Shown here one piece after another: positions 39,280-56,244 of a stretch of DNA of 64,000 nt. Within the stretch, counting starts at the first letter, position 1, and each line of letters starts with the position of its first letter. The notes beneath the pieces were generated by a model that searched no databases, was not told the DNA's origin, and was given only the letters and a program-made list of their open reading frames with translations. Position numbers and translations under genes: made by a program. This DNA is from Silurus meridionalis (lineage: Eukaryota; Chordata; Actinopteri; Siluriformes; Siluridae): assembly GCF_014805685.1 (NCBI RefSeq), contig NC_060901.1, positions 25,599,405 to 25,663,404 on the forward strand, read 5' to 3'.

Positions 39280-40030
39280 GATTTGTAATCTTTTATGAGT
39301 TCGAAAGCCTGAATCTCTGATGGTATGGGGTGCATTAGTGCCTATGTAATAGTCAGCTTGCATATCTAGAAAGGCACATCAGTGCTGAGAGGGTAAGACA
39401 GGTTTTAGAGCAACATATGCTTCTATCCAGACAATGTCGTTTTTAGCAAAGGTCTTGCATATTTGTTGCTTTATCCTCATCATATTAACTTCACATATCC
39501 CAGCAATGTTAGGAGCTGGGTCAGAGAGCAGAATCAGCAATAATACAACACCCATGGAGCACTGAGGGTTAAGGGCCTTGCTCAGGGGCCCCAAGAGTGG
39601 CAGGTGATATCGAAGGATTGAACCCCAACCTTCCGATAAGTAACCCAAAGCCTTAACCACTGGGTTTCCACCTCCCAATACTTCTGCAAGGAAATGCTAA
39701 ACTGCATGCTGCATCTGTTAAAACATAGCAGAAGTAGTGGAAGAGTAGTAGAAGAGTCTCTGTGTTGAACTTTCACCATCTGAAAACATCTGGCAAATTA
39801 TGAAACAATAAACATGACAAAGAAAACCCAGGACTGTTGAACATCTAGAATCCTGTTTCAGGCACTAATTTCACAACATTCCTCTACCAAAACTCCAGCA
39901 ACTGGTCTCATCCGCTCCCAGATGTATTTGTACTGTTGTTGTAGTAAACATGACCCTGTCCCAAATTTTCAATTTAAATCATTGCATTCAGTTTTTTTAT
40001 TTACATTTTACCCTGTGTTCCAACTTTTGG
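39280..40030 (+). mobile_element. Element T relic (Tc1-superfamily) with nested SINE
   Basis: GGTGCATTAGTGCCTATGTA, GTTTTAGAGCAACATATGCT and a decayed transposase C-terminus ([19 protein letters not shown]). An inverted tRNA-like SINE (39545-39680) is nested within it, as in the copy at 61020. It lies in the intron before the membrane exon of IgR-gamma. Confidence 0.7.
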
Positions 40031-40470
40031 ATCTGCAAATTGATTAAATGATGGATTGGATCTTGCATTAAGAAATTATGAGAATTTGCAAATCTACAAC
40101 CCCCTTGATGGAAATCACTCACACTATCAACCTGATCTTCATTTACACTTTCCATTATAGTTTCCTTTAAGTATAACATTCAGTGTAATACAGTGTAAAC
40201 AGTGATAATGTTCTGGCAGATGCTGAGTCTCTTCCCTTCGTCCCCTTCGCTTCGGTGACTGTGATCTTTCTACACATTATCGTGGCTGTGGTTTACTGCA
40301 CCACCAGAAAGAAAGGTACACACTTTCAACATCTTGTAATTTTACTACTCTGTACAAATGTGTACAAACACACCATTTTATCTTCATAAACTTGTTTAAT
40401 TTACCATCCAGGTCCTAATACAGTTCATTACAGCAGAGGTGATGGAGATGGAACAGTGAGTCTACAGTAA

Positions 40471-41326
40471 AGAAGAACATCAACAGAAGAACACACATGT
40501 AACAGCAGTAACATACACCTGATTAACAGACCAGAGAGCAGCTTGTTACAGTACTTTCCACTTTATTCATGCTATTTCATTCTATTTAACATTACAATCT
40601 ATTGTATATGCTTCCATTTTCTCTTTTCTTTGTGTAGTTAAAAAAAAATCACATTACTAAGGACCATAACATTGTACATTTTTCTCAAATCTTCGAAGAC
40701 TTCTCTGTTAAATCATTCCAAAAAGCTTCTCATTGTATCACAAATAAGACACAACTGTTAAAACGTGTTTCAAATGTGTTTATTATATTTCGAATAAAAA
40801 AACACCTGAGAAAATGCAATCGTCCTGTCCCATATTTTATATATAACCCATAAGTTCTCTGTCTCACCTTAAAAACACTTTATTCCTTAATTCCTTGACA
40901 TTAAATTTAACATGTCTTACCTACAGATACAGACAGATGACGACAGACAGACACTGGTAAACAAACAGACAGGAAAGCAGTGATACAGATATTGAACAAA
41001 ACATGGAGTCAGAAAGACAGAAATAAACAGAGAGAGACAGAAAACAAACAAAGAGAGTGAAAGATACAGAGACTGGCAGGCTGATGGAGACAGAGGGGCA
41101 AGTAGACACAGACAAAGAGAGATGAATACAGGAGGAGAAAGATGGAGAAACACTAAATGAAAGAAAGGCCAACAAAGACATGACATTGTGACAGAAACAG
41201 ATACAAGTCAGCACTTGAACATAAAATCTGATTTAGAACTGTTACACTCTGAGAATTTACTTTAACAGTTATATCAAGCGTTAAATGCACTTATCATGCA
41301 ATAATGATGAGAATTGATTCACCAGA
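40471..41326. other. 3' flank of IgR-gamma
   Basis: 3' UTR-like sequence homologous to that after IgR-epsilon (63000-63200). AATAAA lies near 40792. 40915-41215 is GACAGA-rich, matching 32690-33000. No gene. Confidence 0.6.
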
Positions 41327-41364
41327 AGATCGATCGATCGATCTATCGATCTATCGATCTATCG

Positions 41365-41414
<50 letters not shown>

Positions 41415-41415
41415 T
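41327..41415. repeat. Compound (GATC)/(CTAT)n microsatellite
   Basis: GATCGATCGATCTATCGATC grading into pure (CTAT)n. It marks the left border of the DIRS-like element. Confidence 0.9.
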
Positions 41416-41439
41416 TAGAGAGAAGACATAAAGGTCTAC

Positions 41440-43545
41440 TTTCAGGAACTTGTGCTGCGTCGGCATGCTTTTGGAACGTGGCTACATTGTCGATGCTCTA
41501 AATAATGTGTTTCTCCCTGCCCCCGTTATATCACCTGGGGGTGGGGGTGGTGGGTGGATAGGGGACTGTGTAGACAGACACAGCTTTTGTGTGACTTTTG
41601 TGTGACGGTTGCCAGCACTGTGCTCGCATGCCCATGCGATCGCTCCTTTTCCAGCAGGCACTCTTGAAGTAGGGTGCCCCCACCCCAGTGGTTCTAGTCC
41701 CGCTCTCGCTGAAGCAGAGCGGCATTTCAGTTACTGGGGTTCGCTGATGGACCTCGCCAAAGGTTTGGACAAAGACTTGTCACTTTCTCTTACCTCCTCA
41801 GCCCGGGCCAGCTCCCGTTCGCAGGCATCGAGAGCATGCCTTTTGGCGGTTTCTCTCTCCTGCCATGAGAGCATGCAGCTCCACCTCTCATCCTTGGCTG
41901 AAGGGGGGGCTCGGCCCACCGTTTTAGCCCCAAGACCTTAGTGTATTCCAACATTGTTGGGCTTAGGGATTATGGCTATGGTGTCATGCAACGGGTTGAA
42001 GAGATGCTAGCAGGCTATCTCTCCCCAGGTGTGGCATCCTCTCTCAAGCATCCTCTCTCTGCACACCATGGCGGTGTTACAGGTATACCAAGCTGACCTG
42101 CTGCAGGAGTTGGATGTGGGAGATATCTTGGGTGGGAAGATACTAGAGCTCCGCAGGTTGTGTTTTAGATCAGATCCAAGGAATGGTTTTACTTTTGGGA
42201 ACAAAGTGTACCAATATCGGATCCTTTCGTTCATCCTTGCCTTATCAATCTGCACCTTTACGAAATGTGTCGATGCGACTCTGGCTCCCCTGAGACTTCA
42301 GGGCATCCGTATCCTTAACTATATCGACGATTGGTTGATATTAGCTCGATCAGAGCAGTTAGCGGTCCTGCATCAAAATGTCGTTCTCGCTCACATGAAA
42401 GAACTGGGGTTTCAGCTGAATGCCTGGAAGAGTGTGCTCTCTCCATCTCGGTGTATATACGGGATTCAACGACTATGCTCGCACAGCTTTCTTCTGCCTG
42501 CGTTGTGTCCATCCATACGGCTAACAGGAAGGTCAGAGATTGGCAGTCACTCACTGTTTCAGAGCAGTTTCAGGCAGTTTCAGAGACTGCTTGGGTACAT
42601 GGCAGCAGCATCCAATGTCATTCTACTTAGGCTCTTGTACATAAGACCATTTCAGTTGTGGCTTTGGCCCCATGGGTTTTCATGGAAGGGCAATCCCCTA
42701 CGTATGATCAAGTTCACGCGGCGATGCCTACGTGCCTTAGATGTTTGGAGAGATCCCGGGTCCCTATTTCACGTCCCTGTGTAAGGAGTTTTCGGTCATT
42801 GCATAGTGCTAACGTCGGATAAGGTCCCACAAGCGCAAGGTCTATGAGAGAGTCCCCATCTGCTATATCATATCAATTGTCTGGAGATGCTGGCTGTACT
42901 GCTTGCTCTGAAGCATTTCCCCCTGGAACCACAGAGGCCATCATGTGTTGATCCACTTTGACAACACATCGGTGTTCTCATATATCAACCACCATGGGTT
43001 GGTCAAGGAGAGGCCTTCCTGCTTATAAGCAGACGCTCAACAGATAGATTGTTGATACTACTGTGTCCTCTTATGGGTCCTCTGGTCTCCCCACTCCATT
43101 CAGGGTCAGAGCGGACTCGGGTTTGGCAGCCTCTAAGGCATGGTCCTCTGGAGTTTCCGTCCAAGACCAAGACCTCTGCGACGCTGCGGGCTGGTCCACG
43201 CTGCTCACCTTTGTCAGGTTTTACCACCTTGACCTCTGTGCCACTCCTGGCACCTCTGTCCTTCAACATAGCTGCGCTCTTTCAGTCAGGGACTTGTCAG
43301 TATGGTGGTATTGGACTCTCCTTCCAAAAGCATTCTGACGCATCCTCAGTCCCTGAAAGGGAACATCCCTAGGTTAAGGGAACAACCCAAGTTCCCTGAG
43401 AGAACAAGATGCTGCGTCTCTATGCCACACCTCCAGAGTCCCTTTAGTGCTTACTTCTAAGTTACAGAATCTGACGCCGGCTTAACTCCATGGGCGTTTT
43501 ATACTTTCTGGTTGTGACGTCACTCCTCCGGTGACAGACAACCTT
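41440..43545 (+). mobile_element. DIRS1-like retrotransposon, degraded
   Basis: The plus strand carries a gag-like piece (41609-41941, AEAERHFSYWGSLMDLAKGL), a reverse transcriptase stretch (42029-42784) with the catalytic YIDDWLILA and FQRLLGYMAAASNVI, an RNase H-like piece near 42940 (NTSVFSYIN) and a tyrosine-recombinase C-terminus (43063-43338, frames broken, ending YWTLLPKAF). Frames are interrupted throughout, so it is inactive. Terminal sequences with GCTGCGTC occur at both ends. It sits between IgR-gamma and the delta leader cassette. Confidence 0.85.
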
Positions 43546-43567
43546 CAAATCTACACTTCTTGTGGTT

Positions 43568-43768
43568 GTGCTTCCTGTGGAGGTGTGAAGATGGTAAACG
43601 AGGAAACTTGCAGTGGGAGTGTATAGAGTGTTTGTTATGATCAGACATGGTGCAGCAGTCAGTCAGTGTGTGTTTAGCTGTAGATCTCTCTTTGGATTAG
43701 TGGGTTCAAGTTCACATTATGAATGCAGCTGTGTTTTCTTCTCCTCATACAGCTTCATTTCACCAAAG
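43568..43768 (+). CDS. Leader exon type I with promoter block (delta cassette)
   Basis: The exon 43723-43768 (46 nt) encodes MQLCFLLLIQLHFTK and ends in phase 1 at a GTAAGT donor, compatible with any Ig D1 exon. Upstream are CTTCCTGTGG (43571), GGTGTGAAGATGG and the conserved TTATGATCAGACATGGTGCA block. It could be an alternative first exon of IgR-delta (D1 at 47388), with leader II at 44570 in between. Confidence 0.6.
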
Positions 43769-44426
43769 GTAAGTCTGTACTTTCTCTCTCTTTTTCTCTC
43801 TCTCTCTTTTTTTCACACTCTCTGTCTCTTGTGTAGGCCAATTATGGTCAGTGACATAGTGCTAAGTTTCCACATCCTGTGGAAGTGTATCAACTGTAAC
43901 TTTTCTTCATGTTCAGTGGGGTGGAGTCAAGTGACCTTGCACGCCTTATTTTCCTGCAGATAGTTTACCTTTGATGGGCATTTATCGGTTATACATGATA
44001 GTAGAATAATTATATCACATTTGCTTCGATTCTGTGTGTTAACTGTAGCAGTGTGTCAATAAACTGCCTAAAATGATATAATAATATACTGTGTGGAAAA
44101 CAGGAACAATGTCATCACAGTTATAGTTAAATTTGCTATAAAATTATAAAACATAATGTAAGTAACCATGAAAGGCCTCTAGACTGAAAACTCAGATCAG
44201 TAATGACGTAGATTGCAGATTACTGTGACTATATCATGCTTTATCTTATATTCAAATTTTAAGAGAGTGCATGTTTTCAAGAAAGTAAAGTTACATTTCA
44301 TGTTTAAGTAATGATAATGAGTATTATTTAATAGTTTATTGTCATTAAATGATTTTATATCATAGGCTCAGTCCTGCTGTGCAAAACGCTTCTTCTGTTC
44401 TGTGGTTAGTTCATGCTGCTAAATTT

Positions 44427-44569
44427 GCACTTCCTGTGTGAACTGTAGGTGTGAATGTGTTCTATAAGGTGTGTTCATTATGATCAGACGTGGTGAAGCA
44501 GTCGGTCAGTGTGTGTTCAGCTCTAATACAGTCTTTAGATTAATGTGTGGTTTCTGGTCCTCAGTAAGA
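44427..44569 (+). promoter_or_regulatory. Conserved leader-II upstream block (IgR-delta)
   Basis: GCACTTCCTGTGTGAACTGT then GTTCATTATGATCAGACGTG, near-identical to 36988-37130 and 56001-56140. The ETS-like core lies about 130 bp before the ATG. Confidence 0.55.
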
Positions 44570-49272
<4,703 letters not shown>

Positions 49273-49310
49273 TTGTAATAGTAAAAATAATTACAATGTT
49301 ATTATATTAT

Positions 49311-49674
49311 TGTTAGAAAGGATTCCTATTTAGTTGTAATTCCATGCTTCACCACTAGAGGCAGATATACAGTTTACCAAGCAATGACAAGCTCTCTGGG
49401 ACATCACAGTGCACCGTCCTCCACCAAAAGTATAAAAGACCAGAACACGGAGCTGCTGCATGCATTCTGCATCACGCAACCTACTGAACAGCAGCTAGCA
49501 GAAGACAGCAAGAATCACCTCATATACAATCAATTCTATACCCAGTAGAGTGTTCTGAATCCTGTATCGTGTTTTTACTGACGCGCTGGGGCGAGCACAA
49601 TCCACTGATCAGCGTATACCAGATAGTGAGAATCCTTATATGGTCCTTCGAGCTAGAGAGAAAACTTCTTAACA
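49311..49674. mobile_element. Solo LTR with perfect 5-bp target duplication
   Basis: Starts TGTTAGAAAGGATTCC, ends ACTTCTTAACA (TG...CA with inverted TGTTA/TAACA tips) and is flanked by ATTAT on both sides (49306-49310 and 49675-49679). A TATAAAAGACC box is at 49431. No internal retroviral genes. It lies inside the presumed 3' UTR of IgR-delta, 38 bp after the stop codon. Confidence 0.82.
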
Positions 49675-49679
49675 ATTAT

Positions 49680-51004
49680 TATTATATATATATATTTTAT
49701 TGAGATATATATACTCGTTATTACATCTGTCAGGTTTTTCAGTTCATATTTGTGACTGTATGTCAACACGTATACACTTTAACATGAAAAACAAATATCA
49801 ATTGTATTACGTTTTTTAATCACTTTTATTTTTTTTAATATAATATTAGGGTAGTAATATATGTCATTGTGAAAATAATTAATAATTAATTAATGCTTTT
49901 TGCAACGTATAATCTGATTTATCTAACATTTTGCATCTATTTTAACATTTAAAGCAGCAGTTTTTAAGAAGTTTTTAATTTTTTGTTAGATTTGTAGTTC
50001 TTTATTAATAAGGTTTAATTTTAACTGTTCAATGTTGAGAAACTTTATTTGAATAATATTTAATAAATAAAATAAAACTTCACTGATTTGACTGATTTTA
50101 TGTGTGCAGATGTGTACAAACATCATATGTGTGTGTATGTTTGGGAGGGATGACGGGTGTCGGTTTAGACTTTAAACACTGAGGAACCTGATGAATTGGA
50201 GAAGACACAATTACCCAGTCTGGACTTGAAGATCTGAATATTTTAGCACCTTTTACCAGATGACTGAAGGTAAAATGGTTTGTATGAGGGGTGAATGGAG
50301 TATTTGAGATTTCTAATAAAGGTTTGGTTCTGAATTTGAATTTGATCAGACATTCAGTGTGTAGTGATGACTCAGCACTTTATCAACATAAAATCTGATT
50401 TGAAACAGGCTTTCTGAGATTTTACCTGAACAGTTGTATACAATAATAAATGCACTAATCACATTATAAATTATTAAGAGCCTCTTAATGTGTAAAATCT
50501 AATAGTTTAGCAGGAAAATGTTATAAAAAATTATTGAATTGTGTTTGGTTTTTCGTGAGAAATGTGTGAACATCATTTTCACCAGCAGAGGGCAGAAGAG
50601 GTGAGTAGGTTAAATTTTGCTGCATTTTTTGGTTTATTATAAAAAAAAAACATTTGCTGAGATATGTCACATTTTTTTACATGAATAAATATAAATAAGT
50701 AAATGCAGAAATAAATGCAAAAATAATATATACATACATTTTGGTCAGTTTTTATATTTATCTATCTGTTTATTTATTCCTACATTTATTTTTCTATTTA
50801 TGTATACATATATTCATGTTTTTTGGTATTTTTTTTCATTCATTCATTTCTGTACTTCTGGATGTATTAATAAAGTAGGCTGTCCTAATGTCATTTTAGA
50901 GCAGGATTGTTCAACAAAAAGAGAAATAAGTAAGAAAAATGAGAAATGCAAAGAAATATCTAATACCAGTTAGAGATAATTGTAAATGTTTAATATTATG
51001 TCTG
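49680..51004. other. AT-rich intergenic sequence, no gene
   Basis: Poly-A/T and ATTT-rich. CACCAGCAGAGGGCAGAAG near 50580 is a degenerate copy of the spacer repeat at 51005-51185. No exon recognised. Confidence 0.5.
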
Positions 51005-51589
51005 AGGTTATTTTGTGCAAAAGGCACACGGGTTCCATCATGTGAGAGTGACCTCTGCTGGTAGAGAATGTATATGTGCATTTAAAATCTAATCGTTTAA
51101 CATAATAAAATACATTTGCTTAATTACAGGTGGGAATTGTATGAACCGTATTTCACCAGCAGAGGGCGGACGTGGTCAGTAAGGTAAATTTGGCTGCCTT
51201 TGATTTAATTAATTAAATACATTAAAGAATAAATATATAAGAATACTGTAGTTTGCTGAGTAATATCAAATGTTTTTAACATAAATATAAATAGATAAAT
51301 GCAAAAATAAATGGCATAATGAATACATTTTGCAAACGTTTTACCTTTGTCTTTTATCTGTTTATATATTTATTTGTTTATTTATTCCACATTTCTTCAT
51401 TAATTTATCTTATTTTTTTTCTTCAGGTAAGTATGTCTTAATAAGGTAGAGCTGACCTAACCTCATTCTAAAGCAGAATTGGTCAACAAAGTGCGAAATA
51501 AGCAAGAAAATTTGAAAATGTGAAGAAATACCTGATGCCAGTCAGAAATAATTGTTAAATGAAACGCTTTTTATGTTTAATATTTGTTT
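51005..51589. repeat. Duplicated intergenic spacer
   Basis: TTCCATCATGTGAGAGTGAC and CACCAGCAGAGGGCGGA are shared with 33220-33370. CCATCATGTGAGAGTG also appears at 35918, 52716 and 54788. It marks the boundary of the Ig gene duplication units. Confidence 0.65.
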
Positions 51590-52650
51590 GAGAGCCTCTT
51601 CACGGCCAGATCCCCAGAAAGTCCAGTGTCCGTTTTGTACCTCCCAAAGGGAGGGTTGAGGTTGGGCCTGCACCCACCGAGCATCCCTATAAGAGCAGCG
51701 TGGGAGGCACCACTGGAACGCCACATGTTTCTTGCGCTTCTAAAACCTCTCGACCACCGCATTTATGGAATCGATGAAGAGGCCAGAAGGAGCCAGTGGG
51801 GCGTCCAGCAGGACATTTTTGACAGAGTGTGCCACAATTGCCTTTCCGTGGAAACCATGGTGGCCATATACCAGTCAATGACTCTAGCAATCTCTTTGGT
51901 GGTTTTAAGCACAGATCCGCTGTGCGGCAGATCTCTTGAAATTGGCCGCCCGGGGCACCTTTGACATCCAGCTCATTCAGCAGGGATGCAGCGGCTTGAC
52001 CTGCTGAGGCACAAACCTTACCCACGAGCGCCGGGGTATGCAGGGGTTTTATGGGTAATATCGAGGTTTTAATGCAGGAGGCGATCACGGGCAGATCACG
52101 CCCCCACCATCTTTGGAGGAAGAGAGGCGGAGCTGCATGCACTCATCACAGGAGGAAGAAACCACCAAAGGCATGCTTTTGAAGCCTACGAACTAGCGCT
52201 GGACAGCGCATGTGACGTTGGAGTTAGGGACAAGCCCATCTCAAGACCCTCTGCAAGGTATATTTGCAAACCCCATAAACTAGCTCGACATTCTGCCTTT
52301 GCAAAAATAGGGCCAGATCCACGATGAATAAGGGCACCCCGAAACGGTGCGAGCACAGAGACATTAAAGCACAATGCTCACAGTCGGCTCCCACAGGAAC
52401 CGACTTATCATGCTCCACTCCCAAGCGAGCTACAAATAAGCTGGAAAGTGTGTTTGATTTTCTTGCTAGCTTTTATTTTTTTTGACAAATGATTGACAAA
52501 CAACATACAAATACACATAGAGTGCTTCGTGAACAAACAGAGGCTGGTGCTGGCTTCACTCCATGTGCGTTTTATACTTCCTGGTGACGTCATTCTGCCG
52601 GTGATGGCCACCGTCTAATTTTAGACTGATTGCACACATTTTCAGAGCGT
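51590..52650 (-). mobile_element. DIRS1-like retrotransposon 5' part (gag), degraded
   Basis: Minus-strand pieces 52186-52374 (FAKAECRASLWGLQIYLAEG) and 51687-52142 (ALVGKVCASAGQAAASLLNE) match the gag region of the plus-strand DIRS element at 41609-41941 and general DIRS gag texture. The 5' leader of the element extends to about 52650. No reverse transcriptase is present. Confidence 0.7.
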
Positions 52651-52888
52651 GGACAACTTGGGTACGTTTAAAAGCGTTTCAATGCAGCTCGAGTTCGTGA
52701 AAGGGAACTAGGGGTTCCATCATGTGAGAGTGACCTCTGCTGGACAAGAACAGAAATGCCCTGAGTATCTAGGTATCGAGGTAACACACAAAACAAATCA
52801 ACTTTATATATGGTTTTATTTAGATTCTGATTTAATATTAAATGTGTCATTTATTTCTTATTTTGTTGTTTGGTTTAGTGCAGCATTG

Positions 52889-53979
52889 TGCTTTTGGCAT
52901 GTAGAGAGCGTCTGATGGTTGTTTTGGAGACTATGTGACCCCAAGATGCCACTCTTTGATGCAATTCTGTGACGGTGAGCTTGGGAATTTTTTTTACTTC
53001 TCTTACCATCCTCCTCACTGTGCGTTGTGGCAAGATAAACTTGGGACCTCTTCCAGCCTTGTTTGTCACTGTTCCAGTTGTTTTAAACTTCTTAATGATT
53101 CCTCTGACTGTAGATACCGGCAAGTTAAGGCGAGTGGCTATTTTCTTGTAGCCATTGCCTGACTTATGAAGGTTGACACACATCTGCCTTACTTGAATGG
53201 TGTGTTCTCTTGTCTTTGCCATGTTGACAAATGGGTAAGAGAATTAGGCCTCTGTGTCACGTCATATTTATACCCCAGGAAACAGGAAATCATGAATTAC
53301 TAATTAAAAGTCCCTAGATACCCTGACCAACCTTAGCAACTACAGAAAATATATAAAAAAAAAACAATAAAATTTTTCAGAGGAATTGTTAGGGGTGCCA
53401 ATAATTGTGGGACACATGATTTCAAGTTTTTTTTTTTTCTAAATGTGTGATTTTTTTTACCACCAAAGTTATGTACTTAAATGAAAGGTTGGATTTTTCT
53501 CTTTTTTTGCATTTGGGTTCTATGTTGTTTTAAAAAGGAGAATTTTAGAAGTCCACGACCACATCTTAAACAGGGTGCCAATAATTGTGGAGGGCACTGT
53601 ATTTATTAGGCAGCAAGTGAACATTTTGTCCTCAAAGTTAATGTTAGAAGCAGGAAAATGGCCAACTGTAAAGATTTGAGCGAGTTATACGAGGGCCAAA
53701 CTGTGATGTCAAGACGACTGGGTCAGAGCGTCTCGAAACTGCAGCTCTTGTGGGGTGTTTCCCAGTCTACAGTGTTCAGTATCTATCAAAAGTGGTCCAA
53801 GGAAGGACCAGTGGTGAACCAGCGACAAGGTCATGAAACTTCTTGACCTTGAAGAAACACCTAAGTTACAGACCATACAGTCACCTACACCCTTGTGTGT
53901 GGATGATTGTCTGATTGTATAGTGTATAGATTGTATACAACCAGTAAACAAGAAATGGAAACTATTACATCACTGCTTG

Positions 53980-54041
<62 letters not shown>

Positions 54042-54181
54042 ACATAAAGAGCAAAAATATTACAACACAGTGTGTAGTTTCTTAGTTTTCTTCTGAATTA
54101 GTAATGACAAACTCTGAGTTATTAAAAATGATGATGTGTTTTTTATCTTCTGCTTCTTCTCCACATCATTAAAGGTGAATC
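52889..54181. repeat. Block B: copy of 45763-47059
   Basis: Contains the N-terminal half of the Tc1 transposase (52875-53222 minus), its right terminus, the Tc1b relic, (GT)n and the degenerate third leader, nearly base-for-base as in intron 1 of IgR-delta. The left junction is at TTTTGGCATGTAGAG, the right junction at GGTGAATCTTTTGGAGG. The right half only of the Tc1 is present, so it cannot be an independent transposition. Confidence 0.88.
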
Positions 54182-54968
54182 TTTTGGAGGAAGAGAGGCG
54201 GAGCTGCATGCACTCATCACAGGAGGAAGAAACCACCGAAAGGCATGCTTTTGAAGCCTACGAACTAGCGCTGGACAGCGCATGTGACGTTGGAGTTAGG
54301 GACAAGCCCATCTCAAGACCCTCTGCAAGGTATATTTGCAAACCCCATAAACTAGCTCGACATTCTGCCTTTGCAAAAATAGGGCCAGATCCACGATGAA
54401 TAAGGGCACCCCGAAACGGTGCGAGCACAGAGACATTAAAGCACAATGCTCACAGTCGGCTCCCACAGGAACCGACTTATCATGCTCCACTCCCAAGCGA
54501 GCTACAAATAAGCTGGAAAGTGTGTTTGATTTTCTTGCTAGCTTTTATTTTTTTTGACAAATGATTGACAAACAACATACAAATACACATAGAGTGCTTC
54601 GTGAACAAACAGAGGCTGGTGCTGGCTTCACTCCATGTGCGTTTTATACTTCCTGGTGACGTCATTCTGCCGGTGATGGCCACCGTCTAATTTTAGACTG
54701 ATTGCACACATTTTCAGAGCGTGGACAACTTGGGTACGTTTAAAAGCGTTTCAATGCAGCTCGAGTTCGTGAAAGGGAACTAAGGGTTCCATCATGTGAG
54801 AGTGACCTCTGCTGGACAAGAACAGAAATGCCCTGAGTATCTAGGTATCGAGGTAACACACAAAACAAATCAACTTTATATATGGTTTTATTTAGATTCT
54901 GATTTAATATTAAATGTGTCATTTATTTCTTATTTTGTTGTTTGGTTTAGTGCAGCATTGTGCTTTTG
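54182..54968. repeat. Block A': second copy of 52111-52888
   Basis: The DIRS gag fragment (54258-54446 minus) and the spacer CCATCATGTGAGAGTGACCT recur with only a few single-base changes, about 2.07 kb after the first copy. Together with block B this forms an A-B-A' array. Confidence 0.9.
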
Positions 54969-55000
54969 GCCATACTTGTCAGTGACATGATGCTAAGTTT

Positions 55001-55221
55001 GCACTTCCTGTGGTAGCACATCCTGTGGAGGTGTGAAGAAGGTAAAGGAGGAAACTTGCAGTGTGAGATGTTTAGAGCGTTCATTATGATCAGACACGTT
55101 GCAGTCAGTCAGTGTGTGTTTAGCTGTAGTTCTCTCTTTGGATTAATGTGTGGGTTCGAGCTCACATTAAGAATGCAGCTGCGTTTTCTTCTCCTCCTTG
55201 TACAGCTTCAATTCACCAAAG
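55001..55221 (+). CDS. Leader exon type I with promoter block (epsilon cassette)
   Basis: The exon 55173-55221 (49 nt) encodes MQLRFLLLLVQLQFTK with a GTGAGT donor in phase 1. Upstream GCACTTCCTGTGG (55001) and TTATGATCAGACACG are as in the other cassettes. Possible alternative first exon of IgR-epsilon. Confidence 0.6.
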
Positions 55222-56000
55222 GTGAGTCTGTGCTCTCTCTCTTTCTTCCTCTCTCTCTCTTTCACACTCTCTCTCTCTTTCTTTTGTAGGCCAAGTGTGT
55301 TGTGATATTTGATATTAAAGATCTGTTCTGATGCTGATCGGATCAGAGGCATTGAGTGCGGATACTTGATGGTAATCTTTGGTCTTGTTTGTGTAGGACA
55401 CTTCTGTCTGGTATCTTTTCTTCATGGTCAGTGGGGTTGAGTCACATGACCTGGTGCACACTTTATTTTTCTGCATATAGTTTACATTTGATGGCTTTAT
55501 ATTGGTTATATGCGATGAATAATTCTATCTCCTTTGCTTGTTACAGTGTTAACTGTAGCAGTGTGTCAATAAAGTGTCTAAAATAATATAATAATATACT
55601 GTGTGGAAACAGATACTGCACAAGATAATGTTAAGACCCTGGAGATAAACAGCAACAGAAACAATGTCATCACAGTTATTGTTAAATTTGCTAAAAAATT
55701 ATGAAACTCAATCTTAATTTTTTTGGTGCAGTAACCATGAAAGGCCACTAGACTGAGAAGTCAGATCAGTAACGCAGTAGACTGCATATTACTGTTACTA
55801 TATCATGCTTTATCTTAAATTAAATATTAAATACAATACATGTTTGCAAGAAAAGAATGTTACATTATATTTTAGGCATGAAAATTAATCATTTTAATAG
55901 TTTATTGTCAGTAGATGATTTTTTAGCATAGACTCAGTCCTGCTGTGTAAAAGAGAGAAAAAAGATTCAGTTCTGTGGTCAGTTCATGCTGCTAAATGTG

Positions 56001-56140
56001 AACTTCCTGTGTGAACTGTGTGTAAATGTAATCTATAAGGTGTGTTCATTATGATCAGACGTGGTGAAGCAGTCAGTCAGTGTGTGTTCAGCTCTAATAC
56101 AGTCTTTAGATTAATGTGTGGGTTCTGGTCCTCAGTAAGA
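56001..56140 (+). promoter_or_regulatory. Conserved leader-II upstream block (IgR-epsilon)
   Basis: AACTTCCTGTGTGAACTGTG and GTTCATTATGATCAGACGTG precede the leader ATG at 56141, as at 36988 and 44427. Confidence 0.55.
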
Positions 56141-56201
56141 ATGCAGGTGTGTTTTCTTCTCCACATACAGCTTTATATCACTGATGGTGAGTCTGTTGTT
56201 C

Positions 56202-56244
<43 letters not shown>

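Larger units (their letters stand above)
37131..40470 (+). pseudogene. IgR-gamma: damaged Ig receptor gene
   Basis: Leader II is 37131-37179 (MQVCFLLLLIQLHITEG). The D1 exon begins at 38246, but an internal deletion of about 250 bp fuses its first 20 codons to the following intron and a stop. D2 is intact at 38381-38695 (LLPCSC, EDEGFYRC). The first stalk exon (38961-39018) is 58 nt instead of 57, a one-base A insertion that shifts the frame. The second stalk exon near 39142 is truncated. The membrane exon (40220-40315) and tail (40412-40470, ending SLQ) are intact. A transcript joining leader, D2, membrane and tail would still read in frame (519 nt, 172 residues), so a single-domain product is possible; otherwise it is a pseudogene. 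Confidence 0.72.

Noticed and set aside
41609..41941. A host gene of 110 residues
   Set aside because: It aligns by eye with the DIRS gag piece on the minus strand near 52186-52374 and leads into DIRS reverse transcriptase.
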